50,263 nucleotides of DNA from CAYUVF01 sp964448045 (GTDB taxonomy: Bacteria; Bacteroidota; Rhodothermia; Rhodothermales; Salinibacteraceae), in assembly GCA_964448045.1 (NCBI GenBank), contig CAYUVF010000027.1, positions 1 to 50,263 on the forward strand, given 5' to 3'. The translations under genes were made by a program, and so were the position numbers. The notes below the pieces were generated by a model. The model saw only the letters and a program-made list of their open reading frames with translations, had not been told where the DNA came from and searched no databases. Shown in pieces: positions 8,085-16,267 of this stretch (position 1 is the first letter of the stretch; every line of letters begins with the position of its first letter).

Positions 8085-8297
8085 CTACTCGTTCGTCGAA
8101 AGGTTGGTGCGCTTGGCAAAGCCGGCGATTTTGTCGTGCGTGAAGGCTGCAACCGCGTCTTCGTACTGCGGCTGGTCGTTGCGTTTGCGCGGCACCTCGC
8201 CTTCGAAGAACAGGACCTCGTATCGCGTTTTCGTGAACGAATCGGCGGTGATGGTGGTGGCGTTGCCGTCCTGCAGGAAAATGACGTATTCGCTCAT
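8085..8297 (-). CDS. Small conserved-looking protein, 70 residues
   Basis: I do not recognise the family. The start MSEYVIFLQDG is supported because the frame further upstream looks non-coding. The protein is a compact alpha/beta sequence with a hydrophobic first strand (YVIFL), a likely second strand (YEVLFFEGE) and a charged C-terminus (AAFTHDKIAGFAKRTN); no signal peptide or Cys is present. A strong terminator only 26 bases after the stop indicates an independently transcribed, highly expressed or regulated single-gene unit. No function can be assigned. Confidence 0.75.
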   Translation of the reverse strand: MSEYVIFLQDGNATTITADSFTKTRYEVLFFEGEVPRKRNDQPQYEDAVAAFTHDKIAGFAKRTNLSTNE

Positions 8298-8381
8298 GAT
8301 CGAGGGAGGGTTGATGGAGGTCGATGAGTGCATGCGCGTTTCATACCGAAAGGGCAGGTAAACGTTGTGGGAAAAATTGAC

Positions 8382-8798
8382 TTAGCTGGAGGGCGGTGGC
8401 CAGGAGCCGCCGGGGAGCAGCGTGGCGCCCGGCGCATCCAGCCGGTCCGTCCGATCATAGACGTACACCCAGGCAGGGCCAAACGGATCGGTGGGGTGGA
8501 TTTCGCGGACATATAGCGGCGGCGTCTGCGCGCAGCCTTCGAGTGCATCCAGCCGCGGAAGGGCCCGGTCGATCTCGGCGAAGAGGAGCACGACGCCTTC
8601 TACGGTCCCGGATCCGGGGACGATCGCCGGATAGCCTTCGGGGGCGAGGTGGTACAGGTCGAAGCCGGGGAGCGTAGCCGGGACCGCCTCGGTCAGGCCC
8701 CGGCGCTTGGCCCAGCTGCTGTTGGCCTCACCGGGTTGGAGCGTGCCGTAGACGAAGACGCCCTCGGGGTGGGCAGCATCGGGTTGCGTGTCGGACAT
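8382..8798 (-). CDS. Gamma-glutamylcyclotransferase-like protein
   Basis: A 138-residue protein of the GGCT/AIG2-like family. The N-terminal VFVYGTLQPGEAN (residues 14-26) is the family substrate-binding loop (YGTL), and LPRLDALEG corresponds to the conserved LDxxEG region. Members cleave gamma-glutamyl peptides to 5-oxoproline or act on gamma-glutamylamines; the substrate here is unknown. The C-terminus is a Pro/Ser-rich tail. ATG 8798 (MSDTQPD) is chosen because upstream codons read as Arg-rich, non-coding sequence. It is divergent from the acidic small ORF that starts at 8907. Confidence 0.85.
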   Translation of the reverse strand: MSDTQPDAAHPEGVFVYGTLQPGEANSSWAKRRGLTEAVPATLPGFDLYHLAPEGYPAIVPGSGTVEGVVLLFAEIDRALPRLDALEGCAQTPPLYVREIHPTDPFGPAWVYVYDRTDRLDAPGATLLPGGSWPPPSS

Positions 8799-8906
8799 GG
8801 AACGGGACGGGCATCTGCACACAACGAGCGTACGGGGCGAACGGACCTGCGTGCGAATCGTTGGGCTGAATGCGTTGTCTTCCAATCAATGCCCCCCTGA
8901 TGGACG

Positions 8907-9068
8907 ATGGACAACACGCCGATGGACGACGAATTCCCTGAAGAGCCCTCCCCGGGTGAGTCCCCGCTTGATGACCTGCCAGTGGATGATCCGCTTAAAG
9001 ATGATTCGCCGATGGACGAGTCGCCGATGGACGAGCCGGACGATCCCCTTGGGTCGGCACCGCGCTAG
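8907..9068 (+). CDS. Acidic Asp/Pro/Met-rich small ORF, TAG-terminated
   Basis: A 53-codon reading frame of very biased composition (Asp, Glu, Pro, Ser, Met) with internal repeats such as SPMDESPMDEP. It ends at TAG 9066-9068, and the same frame continues without another stop into the CPXCG zinc-ribbon to 9257. It may therefore be the N-terminal acidic extension of that protein, split by a nonsense change, by recoding or by a sequencing error. Part of the coding DNA (GATGGACGATGGAC) is the reverse complement of the TCCATCGTCC-type words seen in spacers. Whether it is translated is uncertain. Confidence 0.45.
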   Translation: MDNTPMDDEFPEEPSPGESPLDDLPVDDPLKDDSPMDESPMDEPDDPLGSAPR

Positions 9069-9077
9069 CCGGGTCGG

Positions 9078-9257
9078 CTGAACGAGCGGACGTTTTCGTG
9101 CCCGTACTGCTGGGAGCAGGTCACGGTGCTACTGGACCCGTCGGTGGGCGAGCAGACCTATATCGAAGACTGTGAGGTGTGCTGCCGGCCTATCCGTATT
9201 CATTACGAAATGCAGCAGAGGGCCGTCGCTCGTTTTGAGGCGCAACCGGCGGCCTGA
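9078..9257 (+). CDS. CPXCG cysteine-rich zinc-ribbon protein, start unclear
   Basis: The frame encodes a typical CPXCG-family domain: CPYCWE (Cys codons at 9099 and 9108), then LLDPSVGEQTYIEDC and EVCCRPI with three further Cys (codons at 9171, 9180, 9183), ending FEAQPAA. These proteins are about 60 residues and presumably bind zinc; their role is unknown. No ATG, GTG or TTG exists between the in-frame TAG at 9066 and the first Cys. Only CTG 9078 could start it internally, giving LNERTFSCPYC. Either a rare CTG start is used or the natural start is ATG 8907 with the TAG interrupting it. The yggS start follows 90 bases later. Confidence 0.65.
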   Translation: MNERTFSCPYCWEQVTVLLDPSVGEQTYIEDCEVCCRPIRIHYEMQQRAVARFEAQPAA

Positions 9258-9347
9258 GGCTTGTGGATCAAACCCGCAGCGCCCGCCATATGATCGGCAT
9301 GAGGTTTTGCGCCGTTCCCGCTTCGCATCACGAACGCTGCCATTCGC

Positions 9348-10082
9348 ATGGGCGACACGACACAGATTGACGCCACCGCCATCGCCGACCGGCTCGAGCG
9401 CGTGCGCGAGCGCATGGAGCAGGCCTGCCAGCGTGCGGGCCGCTCCTCCGACGAGATTACGCTGGTTGGCGTGACGAAAACCTTTCCGCTGGAGGTGGTC
9501 GAGGCCGGGCACGAGCTGGGGCTGCGTCACTTCGGCGAGAACCGGGCGCGCGAGCTGCGCGACAAGGCGCGTGAGCATCCCGGGCGTTTCAACGACGGCG
9601 ACCTCAACTGGCACATGATCGGCCACCTGCAACGCAACAAGGCCAAGTTCATCGCCCGCCATGCCGACTATTTCGAGTGCCTCGATAGTCCCCGCCTCGC
9701 CGAGGAGCTCGACAAGCGGGCCGCCAAGAACGACCGCGTGTTGCCGTGCCTCGTGCAGGTCAACATCGCTGGGGCCGATCAGAAGTACGGCTTGCCACCC
9801 GAGAAGACGCACGACTATCTCGACCACCTCGCGCAGTACGAGCACCTGCGCATCGACGGCCTGATGGCGATGGCCTCCTTCACCGAGGATCCCGAGGACG
9901 TGCGCGGCGAATTTCAGCAGATGCGCGAGCTCTTCGAGACGTACGATGCATCGGGCAATCCGCAGGTCGAGATGAACGAGTTGTCGCTGGGGATGACGAA
10001 CGACTTCGAGGTAGCCATCGAGGAGGGCAGCACGATGGTGCGCATCGGCAGCGCCATTTTTGGGCCCCGCGACTACGACTGA
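9348..10082 (+). CDS. yggS: PLP homeostasis protein, YggS/PROSC family
   Basis: A 244-residue alanine-racemase-like TIM barrel that binds pyridoxal phosphate and keeps cellular PLP and amino-acid pools balanced. The PLP lysine is Lys44 in LVGVTKTFP, and the family motifs HFGENRARE, WHMIGHLQRNK and LSLGMTNDFEVAIEEGSTMVRIGSAIFG (split here for length: MTNDFE, GSTMVRIGSAIFG) are all present. It is followed by a membrane coiled-coil protein and DivIVA. In Gram-positive bacteria the orthologue YlmE sits in the ylm-divIVA cluster, so the context is conserved. Confidence 0.94.
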   Translation: MGDTTQIDATAIADRLERVRERMEQACQRAGRSSDEITLVGVTKTFPLEVVEAGHELGLRHFGENRARELRDKAREHPGRFNDGDLNWHMIGHLQRNKAKFIARHADYFECLDSPRLAEELDKRAAKNDRVLPCLVQVNIAGADQKYGLPPEKTHDYLDHLAQYEHLRIDGLMAMASFTEDPEDVRGEFQQMRELFETYDASGNPQVEMNELSLGMTNDFEVAIEEGSTMVRIGSAIFGPRDYD

Positions 10083-10130
10083 GCCCCGCTGCGCCCGCTC
10101 GCATTTTCGTCATTCGGCCGCCTTACCGTC

Positions 10131-10448
10131 ATGAACTGGTTTCTCATCGCGCTGGTTGCGCTGGCGCTGCTCATCATCCTGCTCCAGTTCCAGCAGCGTT
10201 ATAGCGAACAAAGCACTCAGACCGCGTTACACGAGCTGGACAATCTGCGGACGACGGTGGATCAGTTGGAGCGCCGCGTCGAGAATCTGGAAGTGATCGC
10301 CACCGAAGAGCCGCCGCCCCTCGATACGCCCATGGAGGTCCCCACTGAGGTCCCCACTGAGGTCCCCACCGAGGCCGATGACGAGGACGACGTTGCGACT
10401 GAAGATTCATCGTCCGTATCATTAAACCGTTCGAAAGATCGAAGCTGA
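10131..10448 (+). CDS. Small membrane-anchored coiled-coil protein
   Basis: A 105-residue protein of unknown family. Residues 2-20 form one transmembrane helix with the N-terminus probably outside (WFLIALVALALLIILL), followed by a heptad-like coiled coil (about 27-56, LHELDNLRTTVDQLERRVENLEV) and an acidic, disordered tail with a threefold EVPT repeat. It lies between yggS and divIVA, 48 and 45 bases from them, where Gram-positive genomes carry SepF and YlmG. It shows no SepF or YlmG similarity that I can see, but a role with DivIVA at the membrane is plausible from context. Confidence 0.7.
   Translation: MNWFLIALVALALLIILLQFQQRYSEQSTQTALHELDNLRTTVDQLERRVENLEVIATEEPPPLDTPMEVPTEVPTEVPTEADDEDDVATEDSSSVSLNRSKDRS
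10335..10370. repeat. 12-bp coding tandem repeat
   Basis: GAGGTCCCCACT is repeated three times (the last copy ends in C), encoding EVPT three times in the tail of the membrane coiled-coil protein. Near-perfect identity suggests recent slippage, so copy number may vary between strains. Confidence 0.85.
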
Positions 10449-10493
10449 CGGTCGCGCAGGCCGCTCCGGCATGACACCAAGTCCCCCAATGCT

Positions 10494-11660
10494 ATGAAAT
10501 TAACGCCGCTCGACATTCGGAAACAGGAGTTTGACCGCTCGTTCCGCGGCTTCGACCCCGATGAGGTCCGCAATTTTCTGGAGATTGTGGCGACCCAGTG
10601 GGAGGAACTGGTCGATGAGCGACGCCGCTTGGAGAGCCGGGTTACGGAGCTGAAGAACAAGATCGATCACTACGAGAAGGTCGAGGAAGCGCTGCAGGAA
10701 GCGCTGCAGACCGCTCGTGATAATGCCGAGGAGAAAATCAAAAATGCCGAGCGGGAGGCCGAGCTGATTGTGGAAGAGGCCGAGGCCGAGGCGCGGGAGA
10801 TCACCGAGGAGGCCAAAGAGCTGCGCAACCGCCTCAAGCAGGAAACCACCCGGATCGACGACCGGCGCAGTGAGATCGTGGCGCGGCTGCGGGCCTTCCT
10901 GATGTCCGAAATGGAGCTGCTGGCCCGCTTCGAGGGCGACGACCCCGTGGGCTTCATCAAGCTGCTGCCCTCCGAGGATCGCGACAAGCTCCGCCAGGCC
11001 GGGGTCGACCTGAACCAGCTGGAGTCGGATGTCGAGTCGTATTCGGAGGACGCGTCAGGGGAATCCAGTGCCGGGTCGCCCCCCGAGTCGACGCGCGACG
11101 ACGATACGCCGGATGCCGATGAAGCTGCGTTCGAGGATCTCTGGGGCGCATCCGAATCGGAAGAGAAGCCTGCCGATGACGCCGCTGCGCCGGCAGGTCC
11201 CCCGGCGGATCCCCCGGCAGATCCCCCTTCACCGGCGGAAACGTCCCACCGCGAACGCGTGCAGCCGCCACCTGCGCCCGAGTCCGCACCGAGCGAGGAG
11301 GATGACGCATCGCCGTTCGACGAGGACGAATGGACGCCGGGCATCTCTGGCTCGGACGCCCCGGCGTCCGCCCATTCTTCATCGGCTGTACAACCTGATG
11401 CCGAGACGCCAGAAGCCGACGCCGAGGACGAAGATGCCCCGGAGGGCCACTGGGCCTCCCACGCGTTGTTTACTGCCTCCGGAGAGGAGTCCGATGCCGA
11501 CACGCCGGAGTCTCCGCCGGGCGAGGCAACCACGGATGAATCGGGGCCGGACCAGCCCCCGGCTGGGCCCGGTGAATCGGCTGAGAAACCGGACGACAAT
11601 GTCTCGGCGTCGCAGGATGAAATCGATCGTATCCGCCGCATCCTGGATGACATCGATTGA
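10494..11660 (+). CDS. divIVA: DivIVA-domain protein with long acidic tail
   Basis: A 388-residue protein. The first 60 residues are the DivIVA membrane-curvature domain (MKLTPLDIRKQEFDRSFRGF, then DPDEVRNFLE). A long coiled coil follows (about 35-130, rich in Glu/Lys/Arg heptads), then a conserved-looking segment (MSEMELLARF to LNQLE), and from about residue 185 an extremely acidic, Ser/Pro/Asp-rich disordered tail. DivIVA proteins mark poles and septa in Gram-positives; in this group the role is less studied. The protein should be cytoplasmic and oligomeric. The acidic tail fits a halophile. Confidence 0.88.
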   Translation: MKLTPLDIRKQEFDRSFRGFDPDEVRNFLEIVATQWEELVDERRRLESRVTELKNKIDHYEKVEEALQEALQTARDNAEEKIKNAEREAELIVEEAEAEAREITEEAKELRNRLKQETTRIDDRRSEIVARLRAFLMSEMELLARFEGDDPVGFIKLLPSEDRDKLRQAGVDLNQLESDVESYSEDASGESSAGSPPESTRDDDTPDADEAAFEDLWGASESEEKPADDAAAPAGPPADPPADPPSPAETSHRERVQPPPAPESAPSEEDDASPFDEDEWTPGISGSDAPASAHSSSAVQPDAETPEADAEDEDAPEGHWASHALFTASGEESDADTPESPPGEATTDESGPDQPPAGPGESAEKPDDNVSASQDEIDRIRRILDDID

Positions 11661-11766
11661 TTCAGATGCACCTTCTCATCGGGCGGGGGCGTCGGCCAGC
11701 GGCATGCGCGCCCGGCGCCGGCCTGCCAACTTCTCTTTTTCGCACTTGACGGCACAGCATTTCAGT

Positions 11767-12657
11767 ATGAGTACATCCGTGCATGAAGCGCCGTACGCGG
11801 GTCCGGCAGGGATCGAGACCTACCGCACCCATGTAGACGAAGCCGCCGCTGCAATCCGCGACGCCGCCGAGACCATTCCGCAGCTGGGCATCGTGCTCGG
11901 CACGGGCCTCGGCGAGTTGATCGACCTGATCGACGAAACCAACCGGCTTCGGTATGCCGACATTCCGCACTTTCCGAATCCAACCGTAGATTCGCATCGC
12001 GGGCAGCTCATCCTCGGGACGCTGCACGGGCTGCCGGTGGCCGCGCTGCAGGGGCGGGTTCATCTGTATGAAGGCTACTCTGCCAAAGCCGTCACCCTCC
12101 CGATCCGGGTGCTGGGGACGCTGGGGGTAGAAACGCTGTTCATTTCGAACGCGGCGGGCGGCATGAATTCGCACTTCAGCGCGGGCGATTTGATGCTGAT
12201 CACCGATCACATCAATCTGCAGGGTGCGAACCCGCTCGTGGGGCCGAATGTGGACGACTGGGGGCCGCGCTTTCCCGATATGAGCGAGCCATACGATCCC
12301 GATCTGCGCACGCTGGCCAATGAGAACGCGATGGAGCAGGGCCTCAAGCTGCAGCAGGGCGTCTACGTCGCCGTCTCGGGACCGAATCTGGAAACGCGCG
12401 CGGAATACCGGATGCTCCGCCGCCTCGGCGCCGACGCCGTCGGGATGAGCACGGTGCCCGAGGTCATCGTCGCGCGGCACATGGGCCTGCGGGTGATGGC
12501 GCTGTCGGTCATTACCGATGAGTGCTTCCCCGACGCGCTGGAACCGGTTAGCCTCGAAGATGTGCTCTCGGTGGCTGGCACGGCCGGCCCGTCGCTGACG
12601 CGCCTCGTGGACGCTGTGGTGTCCGACCTGGCCGACGAGATGGGTGCGGTCCGATAA
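11767..12657 (+). CDS. punA: Purine nucleoside phosphorylase (trimeric type)
   Basis: A 296-residue class I nucleoside phosphorylase that splits purine nucleosides with phosphate. Phosphate and ribose motifs are present: GTGLGEL (45-51), HFPNPTVDSHRGQ, SNAAGGMN and SGPNLETRAEYR with the purine-contacting Glu. The residue that contacts the base at N7/O6, normally Asn in hypoxanthine/guanine-specific enzymes, appears as Asp251 in VITDECFPD, so adenosine may also be accepted (inference). ATG 11767 lies in the 106-base gap after divIVA. An adenine deaminase is encoded 7 kb downstream. Confidence 0.9.
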   Translation: MSTSVHEAPYAGPAGIETYRTHVDEAAAAIRDAAETIPQLGIVLGTGLGELIDLIDETNRLRYADIPHFPNPTVDSHRGQLILGTLHGLPVAALQGRVHLYEGYSAKAVTLPIRVLGTLGVETLFISNAAGGMNSHFSAGDLMLITDHINLQGANPLVGPNVDDWGPRFPDMSEPYDPDLRTLANENAMEQGLKLQQGVYVAVSGPNLETRAEYRMLRRLGADAVGMSTVPEVIVARHMGLRVMALSVITDECFPDALEPVSLEDVLSVAGTAGPSLTRLVDAVVSDLADEMGAVR

Positions 12658-12733
12658 CGTGCGTTGTGCTTCCGGCCCGTCTGCAAGCTGCTGTAAGCTG
12701 GATTTTTTCCACCAATCGATTGAGGACGTTCGC

Positions 12734-15178
12734 GTGAGCCCTGAGTGGACCGTATTTAAGTTTGGGGGAACGAGTCTGGCGGACGCCGAGCGGGTCCGTC
12801 ACGTCAGCCGCATCATTCGCGATCAGGCGCGGCCCTGCGCCGTCGTCGTTTCCGCCATGGGCAACACGACCGATCGCCTGCTCGCGCTCGTCGATCAGGC
12901 CCAGACGCCTGACGGGTACCGCGCCGACCTGGATGCCCTGCGCGCTGATCAGGAGGCGCTTATTGCTGACTTGATGCCGAACGGCCGCGCCGATCCCGTG
13001 CGCGAACGCACGACAGCAGACGTGCAGGACATGGACGACGTGTTGCGCGCCGCTCATCTGATGCGGGCCGTGCCCGATACCGCGCGTGATCTCATTGCGG
13101 GGTATGGCGAGCTGTGGTCGGCGCGGCTGTTGGCGGCGTATCTGGCCGCCCAGGGCCTTGCCGTCGACACGCTGAATGCGCGCGATGTGCTCGTCGTCTC
13201 GCATGGACGGCTGGGGCCTATCGTGGACTGGGAGACCACCCGCGAACGCTTCGCCGAGTGGCAGGCCGACCACGACGCCGATGTCCTGATCGTCACCGGC
13301 TACATCGCCTCCACGGCCGACGGCGCCCCGACGACGCTCGGGCGCAACGGCAGCGACTTCTCGGCCGCCATCGTTGCGGCTCTACTCGATGCAGACGCGC
13401 TGCACATCTGGACCGACGTCGACGGCGTTATGACGGCCGATCCGCGCCACGTCCCCGACGCCCAGCGCCTCGACGCGCTCTCGTATCACGAGGCGATGGA
13501 ACTGGCCTACTTTGGCGCCAAGGTCATCCATCCGAGTACGCTGGCCCCGGCGTTCGAGCGGCGCATCCCCATCTACATTCGCAACACGTTCGACTCCGAG
13601 CAGCCCGGCACGCGCATCCATCTGGAGGGCGAGACGGATCGCGTCGTGAAGGGCTTCGCGACAATCGACGACATGGCCTTGCTGAATCTGGAGGGCTCCG
13701 GCATGATCGGCGTGCCAGGCATTGCCAGCCGGCTCTTCGGGGCGCTGGAAAACGCCGGCGTCTCCGTCGTGCTCATCTCGCAGGGCAGTTCCGAGCATTC
13801 CATCTGCTTCGCCGTGCCGCAGGCGCAAGTTGACACCGCGCGCGACGCAACCGAACAGGCGTTCTGGACCGAGATCCAGCAGGGCCGCATTCAGGCAGTC
13901 GAGGTCACGGATAATTGCAGTATCCTTGCCGTGGTGGGCGACCGGATGTCGGGCACGCCCGGTGTCGCGGCGACGTTCTTCAACGCGCTGGGCAAGGCGG
14001 GCGTCAATGTGCGGGCCATCGCGCAGGGTTCGTCCGAGCGCAACATCTCGGCTGTCGTCGATGGCCAGGATGCCACGAAAGCGCTCCGCGCCGCTCATGC
14101 CGGCTTCTACCTATCGAACCAGACGCTCTCGGTGGGGCTCATCGGGCCCGGCAACGTCGGCAGCGTGCTGCTCGATCAGATTGCCGACCAGATAGAAACG
14201 CTCGACCGCGAGCACATGATCGACATCCGCGTGCGCGGCATCATGGACAGTCGCCGGATGGTGCTCGATGAGCAGAGCGTCGACCTTAACCGCTGGTCCC
14301 ATGTCCTGCGCGCCTCCACCGACGAAGCCGATCTGGAGCGCTTCATCGACCATGTCCGCACCGATTACCACCCGCACGCCGTCATCGTCGACTGCACGTC
14401 GAGCGCGGCGGTCGCCCGTCACTATGCCGACTGGCTGGAGCAGGGCATCCACGTCATCACGCCGAACAAGAAGGCCAACACGGCCGATTGGCAGAGCTAT
14501 CAGCAGCTCCGCTCGCTCAGCCGCCCGTCGCAGCCGCAGTACCTGTACGAGACGACCGTTGGGGCGGGGCTGCCCATCATCCAGACGCTCCGCAACCTGA
14601 TCGAGACGGGCGACCGTGTACTGCACATCGAGGGCATCCTGTCGGGCACGCTGTCGTACCTGTTCAACGCGTTCGACGGCGAGCGGCCCTTCTCCGAGAT
14701 CCTGCGCGAGGCCCACGCCAACGGCTTCACCGAGCCCGATCCGCGCGAAGACCTCTCGGGGATGGACGTGGCCCGCAAAGTCGTGATTCTGGGGCGGGAG
14801 ATGGGCCTGCCGCTGGCGTTGAGCGACGTCGAGGTCGAAAGCCTCGTGCCGGAGGGGCTGCAGCAGGGCTCCGTTGAGGCGTTTATGGATGAGCTGGCCG
14901 AGCACGACGAGACGATGACCGACATCCTGCGCGAGGCCCGCGAGCAGGGGCAGGTGCTGCGCTTCGTCGGCTCGGTCGATCACGAGGGCACTGCCTCGGT
15001 GCGCCTGCGCCGCTACGACGACGACCACGCGTTCGCGCGCATCCACCGCACGGACAACATCGTGCGCTTCCAGACGCGCCGCTACCACGACAATCCGCTC
15101 ATCGTGCAGGGGCCGGGGGCCGGGCCCGAGGTCACCGCCGCCGGCGTCTTTGCCGATCTCTTGCGCGTCTCCCAGTAA
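12734..15178 (+). CDS. thrA: Bifunctional aspartokinase/homoserine dehydrogenase I
   Basis: The 814-residue protein catalyses the first and third steps from aspartate to threonine and methionine. The N-terminal kinase opens with VFKFGGTSLAD, and tandem ACT domains (about 320-460, with MIGVPGIASRLF and MSGTPGVAATFF) provide feedback control, normally by threonine. The homoserine dehydrogenase half begins near 475 (LIGPGNVGSVLLDQI) and holds TPNKKANT and VGAGLPII. The GTG start at 12734 has a GAGGA seven bases upstream and gives the length of E. coli ThrA. An ATG at 12644 would add 30 odd residues and overlap punA. First gene of the thr cluster. Confidence 0.94.
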   Translation: MSPEWTVFKFGGTSLADAERVRHVSRIIRDQARPCAVVVSAMGNTTDRLLALVDQAQTPDGYRADLDALRADQEALIADLMPNGRADPVRERTTADVQDMDDVLRAAHLMRAVPDTARDLIAGYGELWSARLLAAYLAAQGLAVDTLNARDVLVVSHGRLGPIVDWETTRERFAEWQADHDADVLIVTGYIASTADGAPTTLGRNGSDFSAAIVAALLDADALHIWTDVDGVMTADPRHVPDAQRLDALSYHEAMELAYFGAKVIHPSTLAPAFERRIPIYIRNTFDSEQPGTRIHLEGETDRVVKGFATIDDMALLNLEGSGMIGVPGIASRLFGALENAGVSVVLISQGSSEHSICFAVPQAQVDTARDATEQAFWTEIQQGRIQAVEVTDNCSILAVVGDRMSGTPGVAATFFNALGKAGVNVRAIAQGSSERNISAVVDGQDATKALRAAHAGFYLSNQTLSVGLIGPGNVGSVLLDQIADQIETLDREHMIDIRVRGIMDSRRMVLDEQSVDLNRWSHVLRASTDEADLERFIDHVRTDYHPHAVIVDCTSSAAVARHYADWLEQGIHVITPNKKANTADWQSYQQLRSLSRPSQPQYLYETTVGAGLPIIQTLRNLIETGDRVLHIEGILSGTLSYLFNAFDGERPFSEILREAHANGFTEPDPREDLSGMDVARKVVILGREMGLPLALSDVEVESLVPEGLQQGSVEAFMDELAEHDETMTDILREAREQGQVLRFVGSVDHEGTASVRLRRYDDDHAFARIHRTDNIVRFQTRRYHDNPLIVQGPGAGPEVTAAGVFADLLRVSQ

Positions 15179-15212
15179 CCCCGTTGCATGTACCACTGAT
15201 CGATCCTTCATC

Positions 15213-16199
15213 GTGACGCCGCATCGCTCCGTTTCATCCTCGCCGCCCGAGGCGCCGTCCACGCAGGCGACGGCGTCTGCGCCGGCGTCCATCGGCAACG
15301 TGGCGGTGGGCTACGATACCCTCGGGTGCGCCTTCGAGGCCGTGGGCGACCGCGTGCACATCGAGCGACTCCCGGAGCCCACGGTGGAGATCCGCGCGAT
15401 CACAGGGCGCCCGATGGAGCTGCCGCGGGCGGCCGAGGCCAACACGGCTACGGTGGGCCTGCTTCGGCTGATCGAGCAGCGCGAGCTGGATTTCGGATTT
15501 GCGCTGGAGATCGAGAAAGGCATTCCGCTCGGCTCGGGTATGGGGGGCTCGGCGGCGTCGGCGGTGGCGGCGATCCGGGCGGCCAGCGCGCTGCTCGATC
15601 AGCCGCTCGATCGCGCCGAGATGCTCCACTACGCGTTGCAGGGCGAGGCGGTCGCCAGCGGTGCCATCCACGCCGACAACGTCGCGCCCAGCCTGTACGG
15701 CGGACTCGTGCTCACACGCTCGATCGATCCGCCCGACGTCATCCCGATTCCCGTGCCCGAGGCGCTGCGCTGCGTGCTCGTCTGCCCCGATCTGCAGATC
15801 GCCACCCGCGACGCCCGCGCCGTGCTGCCGGACGAGGTGCCGCTGCAAACGGCCGTTCAGCAGTCCGCCAACCTCGCCGCTCTGATCGCAGGCTGCCTGC
15901 AGGACGACCTCGAGCTGATTGGCCGGGCGCTGCGCGACGTGATGATCGAGCCGCACCGAAAGGGGCTGATTCCGGTCTTCGACGCTGTGCAGCAGTCGGC
16001 GCTGGAGGCCGGGGCGCTCGGCTGTTCCATCTCCGGCGCCGGGCCCAGCCTGTTCGCCTGGTGCCGCGCCGAGAGGGCGACTGCCGTCCAACAGGCAATG
16101 GAGCAGGCCTTCCGCGCGGCCGACATCGCCGCCGAGGGCTGGACGGCGCCCATCACCACCACCGGCGCGCATCTGGTCGGTCCGCCGTCTCGCCCATAA
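15213..16199 (+). CDS. thrB: Homoserine kinase
   Basis: A 328-residue GHMP kinase that phosphorylates homoserine. It has the N-terminal motif SAPASIGNVAVGYDTLGCAF (residues 23-42), the ATP loop GIPLGSGMGGSAASAV (103-118) and the C-terminal CSISGAGPSLFAW motif. GTG 15213 is the only reasonable start in frame, 34 bases after thrA, and the first 20 residues are a Ser/Pro-rich extension. The gene forms a thr unit with thrA and thrC, but a sugar dehydrogenase gene separates it from thrC. Confidence 0.93.
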   Translation: MTPHRSVSSSPPEAPSTQATASAPASIGNVAVGYDTLGCAFEAVGDRVHIERLPEPTVEIRAITGRPMELPRAAEANTATVGLLRLIEQRELDFGFALEIEKGIPLGSGMGGSAASAVAAIRAASALLDQPLDRAEMLHYALQGEAVASGAIHADNVAPSLYGGLVLTRSIDPPDVIPIPVPEALRCVLVCPDLQIATRDARAVLPDEVPLQTAVQQSANLAALIAGCLQDDLELIGRALRDVMIEPHRKGLIPVFDAVQQSALEAGALGCSISGAGPSLFAWCRAERATAVQQAMEQAFRAADIAAEGWTAPITTTGAHLVGPPSRP

Positions 16200-16267
16200 G
16201 TGCGGCGCGTTTTGTACACTGGCACTGCAGCTCGCTGCTCGACTTGTCTCACCGATGTCCCGATTTC

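Noticed and set aside
15326..16267. Upstream extension of the sugar dehydrogenase frame across thrB
   Set aside because: The extension is Arg/Ala-rich, out of frame with thrB, and precedes a clear lipoprotein signal at 16268.
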